DNA from: Gnetum montanum
Lineage: Eukaryota > Streptophyta > Gnetopsida > Gnetales > Gnetaceae
Length of the DNA stretch: 64,000 nt
Assembly (NCBI GenBank): GCA_015680685.1
Contig: MNCI01000651.1
Span: 1 to 64,000, forward strand
Reading direction: 5' to 3'
In this document: in pieces, positions 1-12,566 of the stretch
How the letters are laid out: each line of letters opens with the position of its first letter
How positions within the stretch are numbered: position 1 is the stretch's first letter
Translations under genes and position numbers: made by a program
The notes under the pieces: generated by a model
What the model was told of the DNA's origin: nothing
What the model saw: the letters and a program-made list of their open reading frames with translations, nothing else
The model's database searches: none

Positions 1-779
1 CTTCTTTACAAATCTTCCAAGTGTGATGATGATGCTCTCCCCCTTCTTCCTAATGTGATGATATCCTCCTCTTCCTTGACCCTTGAAGCCTTTTTATAGG
101 GTTCCAAGGTAGGTAGAGAAGTTACATATTTAAAAATATCTTACCTATTTTCTCTCCCAAGTAACTTAGCCAACCAATAGGAGATTACTTACTAAATATC
201 CTAGCTAATTTTACTCCCAAGTAATTGAGCTATCCAATTATAAAATTACTTGCCCAACAAGCTAGGAGATTTTTTATCCAACAAGTTAGGTAAATTACAA
301 CAATTTTGGATGGTTGCAACCACCAAAGAAATAAAAAGGCTAAAATTTAGTTACAAATATTATAGTTATAAATTAAAGGGATAATAGCCATATGTTCCTT
401 TCATAAGATATTGCATGAATATCTCATAATTGTTCTGTTTTTTTTCTTTTTAAATCATAAAAAATATTTTATTTCATGTAGTGATGGGGTAATAACCATG
501 AATTTGATATATGGGCTGATATGTATAATGCATAAGTGGAGATGTAATTCATATGTTAATTTGTAGCATTCATAATTTGATCTAATTTAATTTTATCGGG
601 AAATTACTTGTAAGTCTTGTTTATCTAAATATTTGGTTAAAGATTAGAAATTAAGCTAGCCTAATTTAATTTAAATTCCTAAATGTCCCTAAGCTATAAT
701 GATTTAATAAAAATCTAATTTAATCTTCCCCCCTTTGGAAGTAGCTGTGCTTAACTTTATACACTTCAAAATTCAGAAA
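1..779. other. AT-rich DNA, no gene seen
   Basis: No reading frame with recognisable protein similarity was found. Two imperfect copies of a roughly 60-base block containing CTCCCAAGTAA occur near 150-290. The rest is AT-rich and featureless to me. Confidence 0.5.
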
Positions 780-1666
780 ACCAAAAATACGAGCCTGAAG
801 GCGAAGCCATCGATCCTGCAACCAATTTCTTGATTGAAGACGTTCCAGCAACTGCCTCCACAGGAGAATACCCTGCCGCCGGATTAGGAAACATCACCGT
901 GTGTTCCGTATGGATCAGCAACTATCATAACCTCTAGAAAATGCCTGCAATTTTGATATCAATGTTCGAAGATTTTGGTTCTGCACTTTCGGTTATCCTC
1001 CGGTCGCGGTGGCCTGTGCTCAAATCGGCTAGCAAAAGGCAACGATTTCAAAGGCCAGATTGTTTTGATGCCCGCGGCAGATGCAACAAAATCAGCAGCA
1101 ACAATGGTGGTCTTGAATGGTTCTCGGTGTTAAGGGTTTCAGGTCTTTGCACAACACCTGTTTTAAATTTCCATCAGTTGAAGCCATGAAACTGTTGGAC
1201 AATCAGCAATATTGCAGGGATAGGGCTTTCAGCTTTTGATATTTTTTTGATTCAAAATATATCCATGATTGCACGCGTTTTTGCTTCTTTCTTCCGGTGC
1301 TGAGATGAGTAAAATTTTTGTTTTTGGGGCAAACTGCTCATTTTTCCTTTCTACAAATGTATGTGCAGATGTCGTTTTAGTTGCCCCTTTTTGCTTGAGT
1401 ACGCCAGTTCTCCGTTGTCTCCGTTTCCTTCATGTGCGCTTGCCTTCGGATCTGACTCTTGTGTTGAATTTTTCACATTATTCAAGTTTGAAGATTGGTT
1501 CGTTCCTCCTCCAGCGGTGGCCATTATTTTTCCTGTTTTCCTTAATTGCGTTTTTCTTACCTCGATGTGTAGGGCTTTTTTTTTTATTACGACGGCCAAT
1601 CCAATTCTTTGAATCTGACCCTTTGTTAATCTGATTTTGAATAATCCGATAATGCATTTTCAACAT
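780..1666. other. GC-richer gene-like block, identity unknown
   Basis: This block is clearly richer in GC and CpG than its surroundings. On the plus strand a short open stretch from about 789 ends at a TAG near 940 with balanced amino-acid composition. On the minus strand an ATG at 1524-1522 in good plant start context opens a frame rich in Ser, Asn and Gly that runs about 57 codons. I do not recognise either product and cannot tell which strand, if any, was coding. It could be a relic of a host gene (5' exon or promoter region) that escaped the retroelement background, or chance. Confidence 0.25.
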
Positions 1667-2003
1667 TAACAGGGAGCATATCCTTTAACAGCAAAGAATC
1701 CCATCCTTAGTCTTTTTATTTTAATTCCATATAACTTAACAACCAAACACTTCAACATATTTTCTTGCTTCCTGTCAACTCACCATATTAAACTTCAATT
1801 TTATGCCCAAGAATTGTGCTATCTTTGAAAAAAATTATTCCAACTGTTTCATGTAATGGCTAAATGTGCCAACAGTTAGTAATTTTATAGGGACGTCCAT
1901 CACAATCGTAAACAACCCTTCTACTTATTAACCAGTAATGGCATCAAGACAGAGATAAAGATGATGCTCCGATACCAAATGTAAGACAAAACTTGTGGAT
2001 TGC

Positions 2004-2168
2004 ACAAGAAATTTACATGCATAGATAATTGAAAATGCACAAGGTGGAAGCAAATGGCACAAGAAATTTGCATGCATAGATAACTAGAAATGCACAATGT
2101 GGAAGAAAATGACATAAGAAATTTACATGCATAGATAACTGGAAATGCACAATGTGGAAGCAAATGGA
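2004..2168. repeat. Tandem repeat, 3 copies of 55 bp
   Basis: Three consecutive copies begin at 2004, 2059 and 2114, each containing AGAAATTTRCATGCATAGAT and AATGCACAA. They differ by only a few substitutions. The minus-strand open frame across it is a consequence of the 55-base periodicity and is not considered a gene. Confidence 0.85.
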
Positions 2169-2403
2169 ACTAACCTTCAATCATTGATTGCTTGAATTAA
2201 ACTTAGCATTTGGATTCTTCTTTCACACTGACACTCTACAATGATGGTGTATGAAACCTCAAAGCATTTGTGAAAGGGACCAAAATTGCAATCTATTGTG
2301 ATTTATGATGCCTTTATTCTCCCATAAAGAAAAAATTTATAGGCCATGGAATCAGTTAGCATGAAATATTAGAGAAAATAAGAGACCCAATGCCAACACG
2401 TAA

Positions 2404-2560
2404 ATGTGTTACCAGATATGGAGGCCACCTTGATGTGTTAATGTACATATAAAAATGTGTTAATGGATATGGAGACCACCTTGATGCATTACTGTATATT
2501 TAAAAGTGTGTTAAAAAATATGGAGGCCACCTTGATGTGTTAATGTATGCATAAAAATGC
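2404..2560. repeat. Tandem repeat, 3 copies of about 51 bp
   Basis: Three copies start near 2404, 2455 and 2505, each with the core ATATGGAGRCCACCTTGATG. The last copy is more diverged. No coding role is visible. Confidence 0.8.
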
Positions 2561-4084
2561 ATTAACATGTAATGCATGTTACATTGATTTCATTTTTAGA
2601 ACATTTTTAGTTTAGCTATTAAGTTGTAAATTATTAGTTATTTACTTTTAAGTTATAATGTTCAAATAATATTTCTATATTATGCAATTTTTTGTGCAAT
2701 TTATATTTGTATTTTATCTATCATGTTGTAAGCCTAGCTTGGTTACAAATTTTATTTATGTAATGTTAACTATTTTTCAATTATTAGCATTTAATAATTT
2801 TGTTAAAGTCTAATGTATTTTGACTTATCTAGATTATTATGTAATGTTTACAATAATTTTTTTATACTTTTCCATTGTATTTTCTCATATTCTACTCATG
2901 TAATTTTTGTCTTAGGAAATATGACTTTGGAGTATTTTTATTAGGGAATAGGTTATGCTTTAAATAGAAGGGAGCTATTAGTACTATTTCTCAACATTTT
3001 TATCTTTTACATTAAATTCATTTTCCTCTATGCACCTTTTTTTATGGATGTCTACTACTTTATTTATTATCCTTTTTTTATATTGAACATTTTTCTTAAG
3101 TATTATTCTAAAGTTTTTTGTATATTTAGTTAATCTTTAAGTAGTATCTTTGTAGCCTAAGATCAGTTAGCTTGGTGTTACAAGTTTATATAAGANCTCA
3201 TATTTGTAGTGTTGTGATACTACTAAGAAGAGTTTTCGATACGATAAATAGGAATAACCTTAAATAATCCAATAAATGACAAAAAATTGAGTATTTTCCA
3301 AAATTAAAAGATGTTTTATATGCATAATTTTCATTTTTATATATTAGATTTATTTAGCCTAAGCATGTTAATACAACAATTGATTATGTTTGGCTAAGAT
3401 GTAATTCAACCATTTTACAAGATGTATTAGTTAATGGTATTTTAAGTATTTCATTTGTTTGCTTAGAATTACTAAAATATTTTCTCAAAAAATTTGTTTG
3501 AATAAGTTAATTTAAAAACTTTTGTAAAAATTGGCTATGTTCCATCTCATAAAAAATATGTTTTGCATCCTATTAATTCTTTGGACATTAACTTAGGTGG
3601 CAATCAATTGAAACAACTGTTTGGTAAGAAAACTTGGATTATTATGGTTATTCTAAGGTGGAGAGTTATTTGTGACTATAAAACCTTTGAGGATTTGAGG
3701 TTTAATAGTTCTTCAACATACATATGATTGGTAAGAGAACTTTAGAGTGGGAACTAGAAATAACTATTTTAACATTGGCCTCCCCTATAGTGATTTGGAT
3801 AGTAACCTTCATGAGACTTGAAGATTAGGATCCTTTGGTTGCAATATAACTAAAGAAAGATATTAAGTTTGTCTATTGTACAACTTATTCCTATGAAATA
3901 ATTTAGTTAGAATATAAAAATAAACTAACATAGTGTTGGATAGAGCATGGATGTTGGATGTAGTGCTTAAATAAGATATCTAATGGTTGATCAACCTATT
4001 TTCTTCTAGTATTTTAGTTCCTAAGATGTTACCTCAATCGAACCTTTGATGAAAGGTAATATATGGTATACTAATTTGATGATG
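2561..4084. other. AT-rich retroelement debris, no gene assigned
   Basis: Very AT-rich. A stretch around 2930-2990 with TTTAAATAG resembles an LTR TATA region, and this interval probably holds the 5' part of the decayed chromovirus whose pol follows, but no LTR pair can be drawn. An ambiguous base (N) at 3196 marks an assembly uncertainty. Confidence 0.35.
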
Positions 4085-5282
4085 ATGGAACTAGAGAGTA
4101 TGATGTGATTCATGGGATAGCTTAGTTGGCTAAGTATGGAGGACATTTGGATTATAAGAACAAAACTCTCATAGTTACACTCACAAGTAGAAAAAATATA
4201 TAATTCAAATAAGAAAGAGATTAATTAAGCCTGACTTGACTGTAACTAAGAAGTTTTAGCAATTTTGTAAAAATAATCATAGTTTTTAAAAATATTTTAG
4301 TGCACAAAGAGGCTAAATAGACGATAGATCAAATTTTGATGGTTTAGAAGTTCTTGGATGTATTTAAGAAGGAAATTCTTGAGGTACCTCCACATAGAGG
4401 GATTAAGTTTGATATTATACTCAAGCATAGAACTTAGTTAATTTTTAAGATCCCTCATAAGATATCACTGATGAAGTTAGTAGAGCTTAAAGTACACATT
4501 TAGAAGCCAGTAGAAAAAGGTATAACTAGACCAAGTATTTCATCATGAAGTGCACCAGTGCTTTTTATGAAGAAATAGGAAGATTATCTAAGGCTATGTA
4601 TAGATTACAAACAAATAAATCATATGATATTTTGAAATTAGTATTTTCTTCTTTTGATTAATGATTTTTATGATCAATTGAAAAAAGATAAGACATTCTC
4701 TATGATTGAATTAAAGTTTAGTTATTATCAAGTTACTTTGTGAGAGGAGGATATGCCTAAGACTACTTTCAAGCTAGTATATGGGCATTAGATGTTCTTA
4801 GTCATGTTCTTTCAACATAATAATGCACTAGAAATTGTCATGTACTTATGAATGATGTGTTATATTCTTAGAAAGATTAAATTTTTATTTTCTTTATTAA
4901 TGACATTTTAGATGACATTTTAATTTATCCTAAGGATGAAGAGAAACATAGGAATCATTTGAGACTAGTGTTGTAAACATTAAAAGATTATTAGTTGTAT
5001 GCCCATGCTTCTAATTATTCTTTTAAGAAGAAAAAGATGTAGTTTCCTAATAATGTGATATGTAAAGAAGGCATAACTATGGGTTTTTCTTAGATAATAG
5101 GGATCAAAGCTTGGCTCATTCTAAATATAGTTAATGAAGTTAGAATTTTTTTTGGGTCTAGCATATTATTACTAAATATTTATAAATGATTTTCCTAAGA
5201 TTACTATAGCTCTACATAAGTTTGTTAAGAAGCACTATGTTCCCTCTTGGTTAGATGCTTAACATAAAGTTTCTAAGGAGTT
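4085..5282 (+). pseudogene. Decayed chromovirus-type pol (protease end and RT)
   Basis: Reading across many stops and frameshifts, the conserved order of plant chromovirus (Ty3/gypsy) pol can be followed. A degenerate IxGxxWLxKY-x-LDYKNK segment lies near 4105-4170. EVPPHRGIKFD follows near 4380-4415. The RT blocks RPSxSxxSAPVLFxKK and LRLCIDYKQIN are near 4530-4620, then a DQL/SMI/YYQV block near 4670-4740 and the post-RT thumb with EGI and F-G (5065-5165). The frame stops abruptly at 5282 within what should be the region before RNase H, where element O begins. The rest of this pol is predicted to lie to the right of the window. Almost no CpG remains, so it is the oldest layer of the nest. 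Confidence 0.7.
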
Positions 5283-6063
5283 TGAAACACCACCTAGAAA
5301 ATACATTTTGTAACTTGTAACCTTCACCATCCAACTTGAGGAAAGATTTTATTGTAAATGTAAGGTTTGTGGCCCTTAAACTGCAATCTTGCATACTTTA
5401 GCTTTTTGGGATTGAAAAATGCCTCATAAGTTACTAGTGCCTCACTTCTCATTTGAAAAAAGCAATGTCATGTTTATATTTGGGCCTAGGAAGGCTAAAA
5501 ATGCCTTGCAAACTACCAACTTTGGCATTTTCATGAATTTTGTGGGGTATAGCTTCAGCTACACTGGAATCGCTACAACTAGCATTGCTACTATTGGATT
5601 TTCCATTTTCCAATTGTTTCCAGTGTAGTTGTCACAAAATCCAATGTGGTAGCTATAAGGCTAACATTGAAGTTGTTGGGTTTTCCATTTTCCCAACAAG
5701 GATGAGTGTAGTCATGATTGATTTTAGTGGTGATAGTATGGCTAGCATAGTCATCTTAGATTCCCAACAATCTTCACATGGCCAGTGTAGTCACCACGTT
5801 TTCTAGCAAATGCCAATAATGTAGCATAGCTCTCCAAGGCTAGCATAGTTGAGGTGAAGCTAGCATGTTCACAAAAGTCTATTTACTATTTTTAGTATGC
5901 GGATGAGTTTTGATAGCTTTAGTGTATCAAAACTTGTCATAAGTAATCAACTTTGCTGGAATAATAGCCTACTACACTACAATTAGAGTCAATCTATCAA
6001 GAATCATAGTAGAATACAACCTTGAAGCCTATAAAAGGAAAACTTGAACACAATAGTGAGGTT
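5283..6063 (+). repeat. Element O 5' LTR, first part
   Basis: The segment begins TGAAACACCACCTAG and carries reiterated GCTAGCATAG/AGTGTAG-like words between about 5540 and 5880, comparable to the motif arrays of the related LTRs. It is cut at 6063 by element E. The five bases before E (AGGTT) and after E (ATGTT) match at four of five positions. Confidence 0.65.
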
Positions 6064-6857
6064 TGATGAATGATGGTTTGCCAAGCCCCAATATTGGACC
6101 CTCGATATCGAGTCCTCCATATTGGATATGTGATAATGAAGCCTAAGTAATGATATCATATACATGATACCGTGATTCCTGTTTGGACCTATAAATACAA
6201 TGCTCGGGCACACACAAAGAGGGGAGTCGATAAGTAGTTAGTAGAGTCTTTTTGCCAATTTCACTTAATTTCAATTCTTTCCTCAGTGCATGCCCATAGT
6301 GTGATGATTATAATTATGCAGAACCTTTATTCAAGTGTGTTGTACTTGGACACACACATGATCAACAATAAAGATCAAGATTACTCCATCATTGCAACAT
6401 TCACTTAGCTTTTAATTACTTTAATTGTTAATTGTTATTTATTATTTTTCTTAGTTAATATTATTTTATCAGCATTTACTATTCTTTTTGTTAAACACGG
6501 AATGAGTATGACTTAATCACAAAAATTTTAAGTGTCACTACATGGTAACCTAGTAGCGTATCTAGGAGTGCTTAAGTAATGTATGCTTGGTAATCCTAGA
6601 AGTAGTACATGAGGTCCAAGATGCATACAGATGATTAAGGATGGATACTCATCATACTTAGGATAGCTTAGATTTTACTTCCTACTATTTATTAGTATAA
6701 TCAAGTTATTTTCCATTACCCTTAGGAGTAGCGTAGTAATAAGAAACACATCATACACCTCATTCTAGACTAACTAGCTTGTCTGCAGAGTTTAATTGGA
6801 TCGTACATGATGCTCGTATTCATATGGTTGAGTGTAGGGGTACCCAGCCACTCATAA
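6064..6857 (+). repeat. Element E 5' LTR
   Basis: About 794 bp, TGATG...CATAA. It holds the palindromes CCAATATTGG (6088-6097) and CTCGATATCGAG (6101-6112), a TATA box TATAAATA (6190-6197), and ends just before the primer site. It aligns over nearly all its length with 23474-24522. Confidence 0.8.
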
Positions 6858-6858
6858 T

Positions 6859-6877
6859 TGGTGCCATTTCTGGGGAT
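6859..6877 (+). other. Primer binding site of E (tRNA-Asp type)
   Basis: The bases TGGTGCCATTTCTGGGGAT resemble the TGGCGCCGTTGCCGGGGA site of Athila-type elements, which pairs with the 3' end of tRNA-Asp. It starts one base after the LTR. Its position fixes the plus orientation of E. Confidence 0.65.
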
Positions 6878-6990
6878 GGTGTTAGTTATCTAGATTAGTT
6901 ACATCATCCAAGATCATTGTAACAAAGCATTAACATTATATCTTTTAGAAAAGAGATTAATTTCAAGTAATTCACACACAATTTGTAATA

Positions 6991-9309
6991 ATGTCTCCAT
7001 CACATGACTATGCTAATGCCACAACTAGTGAGGAAATTCATTGGAGAACCAATGAATTATATGATGATGAAGATGAAGTTTGGAGTACTCAACCTTATGC
7101 AGGGATCCCCTATGTTCATGAACACCCCAATGGTACTCAAGGACTCTTGTCATCGAACTCTAACACCTCTAGAGAGGATGAGACATCCCATAGAACAAGT
7201 GGGCCCATAAGGCCTAGGACCTTCTCAATAGTTCACAAGAATTTATCCAAGGATGATTGGAAGACTTACAAAATTCATGAAAAGTTTTTGAGTTCTTTCT
7301 CTTCCTCTAGCTCTTCAACATCAAGGTGTGACATGGATGACCATGTTTCAAGAGATCAGCATAGAACCAAAAATCAAGCTTACAAAAAAAATTGAGAATG
7401 CCAACATGAACAAGGATAACATTGTCCCAACTCATAAATTCATAACCTACCTATTGATGATGAACCCCTACTAGCCACTAAGAGTCTAATGCATATACAA
7501 GAGGTTTTTTGAATATCCTGCAGGCATCTTAAGGAAAGCTGTCTACCTAGGCTTGATTTAAACAACTTTCCCAAGGTTCTAGGAGTATGATTTAGATCCG
7601 CAATAGCATTTACAAGCCTTCTATGACACCTATGTATGGAACAATATTGATAATGGGTGGCAAAAATTTAAGCTCTTTCCTATGACACTCGTTGGCCAAG
7701 CAAAAGTATGGTACAGATCCTTAAAACCAAAATCAATTCATAGATGGCCAACAATGGTAGAACTCTTTACTGAACGATATCAAACCTATGCCAAATTTTC
7801 AACCTTAAGGGGAAAATCAAAGAATGAAAAAAATGGCAACATGAAACCTTGGACATGGCCTTAGAAAGATACTATTCTTTGTTAAAAAAATGCCCAAGCC
7901 ATGGGTTCTTTGAGGAGAGGCTAATGTATCACATCATGGATGGACTTCGTAATGAAATAAGGGAGACTCTAGGGATGTATGCCCCAGGTCAACTATATGA
8001 GCTATGAACCCACCAAATCCAAGAGCTTATCAAATGAGTAGAAAAAAAAGAAGGAGAAATAGCTAAATGGGAGAATGTTGAAAGTTCTGAATAGGACCAA
8101 AATCTCAACTTAGCAAGGATCCATGATCATGAAGAGGAGAAATCAACTCACTTCAAGGAGGTAGAATCATCTTTACCAATCCTACAATAACTAGATGAAA
8201 TTGAGGGATAAATTTTAATAAGATGATGGAATGGGTACATTGAAAAATATGGAGAATATGCTAACATTAGTAGAGATAGAACTATGCCAAATCAAGAAAT
8301 AGGATAGGACACCACACAACAATCAGAACAAAGGGTTGAAGATAATAAGAATAGGAGCTCAAATACCAATCATACATATCAATGTAATGTTTGTTTGTAC
8401 AATCACCCCAAAGGCCAATGCCAAATCTTGTCACATTTACATGAGGATTGGGGAGGAATGCTACATTTAGATTTCATACAGAAATATTAGGTTCAACTAT
8501 AGTGGCAAAAACCTTAGTTATGGGGGAAACCACCACCAACCAAATTATACCCTTTGTATGTCCCAACACTAAATACTTATTATGTTCAACACCCTGTTTC
8601 TCCAACCAAATCAACATCCTCTACTTCACCTCATCATTATCATTCTCCTGAGTACTATCCCCCCATGTCCTCTCCAACAAGATCACCACCTCATGTGCCT
8701 TACACTTTTCCTCAACCTCAATATTCCCATCAGTCACCTCCTTCTACATCGCCACCAATTGTACTAGAAGGTTTTGCACCATAACACCAACCCACAAATG
8801 TTACTTATGCTACTACTATCAATAGCAATGGAGGTACTCAAAAGTGTCCTTTCTGTAGGCATGTTTGTAGAAAGAAATAGTACAATTCTAAAATCACTGC
8901 ATCCTCCAACTCAGCACAAGCCAAATGCTATGATGCATCTTTATCCTCAAACATAGTGCCTCCTGTTACTTTATCTGAGCCATCAATTAATGCTGCAACA
9001 ATCATGCAGCCCAATGAATATAATCATATAGGGTGACATATTGATCCTTGCATACCATCTTATGGTCATAGATGCCATAGTGGGTTAGCTCCTTATCACA
9101 TGACCACATCTTATAATCTATCCTACTATGTTTACTATAATCAAGTGTGTGTGCCCCAATTTGGCTACATTCCTACCACCATACCAAAAGACACCCAGTG
9201 CTTGGGATATGACCAAACCTCAATCTTTCCAACATGCATAAATCCAAATTTTTCATTTATTAATTCTAGCCTTGCTCAAAGGGTTAGTCATGGGGGATAC
9301 TCTCCATTC
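6991..9309 (+). pseudogene. Element E gag (decayed)
   Basis: The capsid/nucleocapsid precursor of E, which would assemble particles and bind genomic RNA. The ATG at 6991 opens 134 codons with an acidic, Ser-rich N-terminus, after which stops interrupt the frame. The gag core (LVGQAKVWYRSL, then SIHRWPTMVELF) is at 7682-7860 and matches the equivalent Q segment near 29600-29690. A CX2CX3HX4C zinc knuckle is encoded at about 8385-8423 and a second Cys-rich patch at 8840-8875. Between and after them lies a Pro/Ser/Tyr-rich tail. Frames change at least twice, so no full product is possible. No protease follows, unlike in Q. Confidence 0.7.
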
Positions 9310-10715
9310 TAACAAGCAGAATTAGTAAATGTTTTTTCCCTTCTTTATTTTTACAATTTTTTGTTTTCCAGTTCTTCATTTTCAATTTGTTGTTTTTATA
9401 TTTTTTGATTTTTAAATTTTCATTTTTCATTTTTCATTTTTTATTTTTCAATTTTTTGTTTTACCTTTTTGAGGGTAATCTCATCTATGAACAAAACACT
9501 CATGTGACTCATTGGTCAAGGTATTATTCTATGTTATCAGGTCACAAGTGACTACTTATTTGGATAGTGAACCCACAAAATCCACCCACCCATTCTATTA
9601 ATAAAAGGTTCTACTCAAGGTACAATGATATTCTTATTATTATCTTTAAAACTTAAAGTAATTTTGTGCTCATTATTCCTTGAGTGAAGAATGATGGACT
9701 AAGTGGGAATGAAAAGGGTGTGCCCTCAAGGCGACTGGTGGATTCTTTATGGTGACATCTGTAGGTGCTATCATGTAGCCAGGTTGTACTAAGATCCTTG
9801 AAGATCTAATGAAAAATGGAAGTAAGAGTAATTAAGGAACTTCATACAGGAACTCAATTCTATTCTTGGGGGGACCATAGGTAAGACATACACCCATGCC
9901 TGAAGGTAGGTGGCTTCTCTAGATTATGCATAAAAAAAACCAGGAAAACAAACAACAAGAAAAAAAAGAGAGAGAAGAGAAAAGAAAAAAGAGAGAGAGA
10001 AGTACCAAAGTGGACAACAAATAGAAATGAAAAGATCAAGAAAAATGTGCCAAATTCAAAATCACTCCTCCTTTGGACAAAATGTCAAGTGATCGTATGC
10101 CTTGCTATCATGATGCTCTTATGGTTGTCCATCATTGGATAAAACAATGAGATGTCACTAGTCAGAGAAATGAACTTGGTATTGATTTTGAAGTGACAAG
10201 CTAATGACACATTAATCATGCTTTACACTTAGGATTCATTATGTTAAGGTTAGTTACCTCATGTCTCGATCTCTACAATAGCTTCTACAATTTGTCTCAT
10301 CTCAATATTCTTGTATTTTTGACTCATGTCTTGTTTAGCATAGAACTCATACCTTGTCATACTAGTATCTACATGTGTGTATTTTGTGGAACTGGTGTGG
10401 ATTACATTTAACCCTTTTAGTACCTACGAACATTCTAAAGTGTGGTTACACAAGGGAATTATAGGTTGGAACCTTCTTTGGGGAGGACCCACTTGCATAA
10501 CTTTTGTAATTTGCACTCTTTATACACACCCACATCATCTTACACCCTCCAAGTATTCCATTACTACCATTATCTTTCCCTTTATCATTATTTTAAATTC
10601 AAATGTTTCAATGCACCACAACATGTCCTTTTTCCTCACTCTATTACTGAACTTTATTGATAAACTTCACTACATTACAACTTCAGTGCCTTTAGGTATT
10701 TTCAACATTACCCTA
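9310..10715 (+). other. Element E 3' UTR-like DNA, no gene
   Basis: Starts with a T-rich stretch (9320-9475), then a purine run of GA repeats (9955-10005). The words CACCCATGCCTGAAGGTAGG near 9890 and GGGGAGGACCCACTTGCATA near 10479 recur in Q after its integrase (about 35605 and 36060). This collinearity shows that the E gag is joined directly to DNA that follows pol in Q. Confidence 0.6.
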
Positions 10716-12249
10716 TGAAACACCACTAATTCTGGCCTAATACTTTGAAACAAGAATTACTCAAGCCCTTTCGAGCTTTCAGGAGGCAAAATTTGGCTAA
10801 GGCATGGAAACCACGCTTAGCTAAATCAAGCTAGCTTGCTCATCCCATCAAGTTGGAAGCTTGCCCATAGTGTGACCAACTATCGGAGTCTCAAAATTGA
10901 GCCAAAACAATCTGATCTACAACGTGCAAGTCACCCTCAGAGCACATCCTTGACAGCTTCCAGTCCCAACTTCCGGAATGCTAGATTTCAGCTCAAAATT
11001 GCAAGTTTTTGCAAAGATTTCACAGGTCACGCTACATGTCATGCTGCATGTCATGCTACATGTCACGTTGTAGCATGACTCTAACATGACCTATCATAAA
11101 TAGCTCGAAACAAGGCACTTTCAAGCTTAATTTGTCAATCACAGTCAAGCAATCCTTACACTTCAAGAATCAGGCTTCAAAATTCCAAAATTTGGTTAAA
11201 AATTGCAAGTTTTTTTTCACTCACGCTGAGGTCACGCTATAGCGTGAGTGTAGCATGAGTGTAGCGTGTCACGTGCACACGTTCAAGTCTCACTGAGACA
11301 AAATCAACTCACGCTAGAAGTTCTTGTCAAGAAAAAATACTCCAAACAACCATGAAAGCATTCAAATCGACACCCTGCAGCAGTCAAGTCATGGATCCAG
11401 AAGTTTCAATGGAGCCAGAACCAATTTCTCTTGTTGTATATTATAATTTGATTGTAAATCTTTATTTTTGGGCTTGTCAAGCTCTCACGGTCCAAATTGT
11501 ATGTGCTTCCATGGGCTTGAGTAAACCACACATTGTAAGATATGATGAACTTGATCAAGAACATAGCTTACCCACACATGTCTAACTCACGCATAGCTGT
11601 CCATTGGACATGTGTCACTTGATCTATTTTCCTCTCGTCTCCTAGCCGTTGATTCCATTCATGAATTCTGTGCCCGAGCCTGGCCCAACCCTATAAATAC
11701 CTTGTCAAGTCACATAAATGGGGTTGGAAATTTTTGAGTTAAACAGCTTAGGAAACTCAGACCAGTGATCCTTGGGTGCTCGGCACACTCTGACTGATAG
11801 CATCCAAGGACTTCTGAAACACATCACATGACATCGCCCCGGGGCTTGGCACTTGACCTACCATCCACACGTATAGATACGCTTTGACCGGTGCACATAT
11901 TTTCTAAGCAATACAATATAGTTTATTTTTTAAGCCATTATTTTCTATTTACTCTATTTTACATTCATTTCATGTTTATTTTACAATACTAGTTGTGCAT
12001 GCATCTCTGTTTACATTTTGTACTTATTGTTTACATTTTAAAACATCAATTACGATAACCCCAACGCAAGCCTTAGTTTACACTTGGGGAAGTCCTTAGT
12101 TGATTTACATGCAGACCATCCAAGGCAATCTACCTTCATTTACTTTTCTAGCTTGCCCTTGGGTGAAGGCAGGGTTAGATGTGTTTGCTCGACGATCTTT
12201 CATTGTTTGTTTTCCTTCTAGCCTTACACCGATGATTTAGGTCAGTACA
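10716..12249 (+). repeat. Element D 5' LTR
   Basis: 1534 bp, TGAAACACC...AGTACA. TATAAATA lies at 11692-11699. The U3 part repeats TCACGCTRYAGCGTGAGTG-like words around 11030-11280. The 3' copy is longer because of an extra internal block near 18470-18660. Confidence 0.88.
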
Positions 12250-12255
12250 GTAAAT

Positions 12256-12275
12256 TGGCACTAGAAGGAGGGCCT
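12256..12275 (+). other. Primer binding site of D
   Basis: TGGCACTAGAAGGAGGGCCT starts six bases after the LTR. The same site is present as TGGCGCTAGAAGGAGGGCC in A and in decayed form in B, O and P, so it is a family trait. I could not name the matching tRNA. Confidence 0.7.
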
Positions 12276-12344
12276 AACTTGCTTTTTTTCTATTAAAACA
12301 TTAATCAGGCTTCAAAAATTATTCATCTTGTCCCTGTGAGTCTC

Positions 12345-12540
12345 CTTATTGTAGTTGTCATGCTGCAATTGTCACGCTGTAGTGGTCACGCTGTAGTTGT
12401 CACGCTGCAATGGTCACGCTGTGTTGTCACGGTGTAGTTGTTATGTTGTCTTGCAATTGTCACACTATCTTGCAGTTGTCACGATGTCCTGTAGTTGTCA
12501 CACTATAGTTTTCACACTGCATTTTCTTGCATTCATCCCG
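12345..12540 (+). repeat. Leader array of GTCACGCTGTAGTT-like units
   Basis: About nine degenerate copies of a roughly 13-22 base unit with the core GTCACGCTGTAGT lie between primer site and gag. The core ACGCT also recurs in the LTR of D and, in other contexts, in the leaders of A and B. Confidence 0.75.
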
Positions 12541-12566
12541 TCTAGCTTAGTTTACTCACATTGATT

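Noticed and set aside
1921-2163. Minus-strand 80-codon frame
   Set aside because: It repeats with a 55-base period and is a by-product of the tandem repeat.
12345-12540. Satellite DNA array
   Set aside because: It lies in the leader of D between primer site and gag, with counterparts in the leaders of A and B, so it is part of the element.
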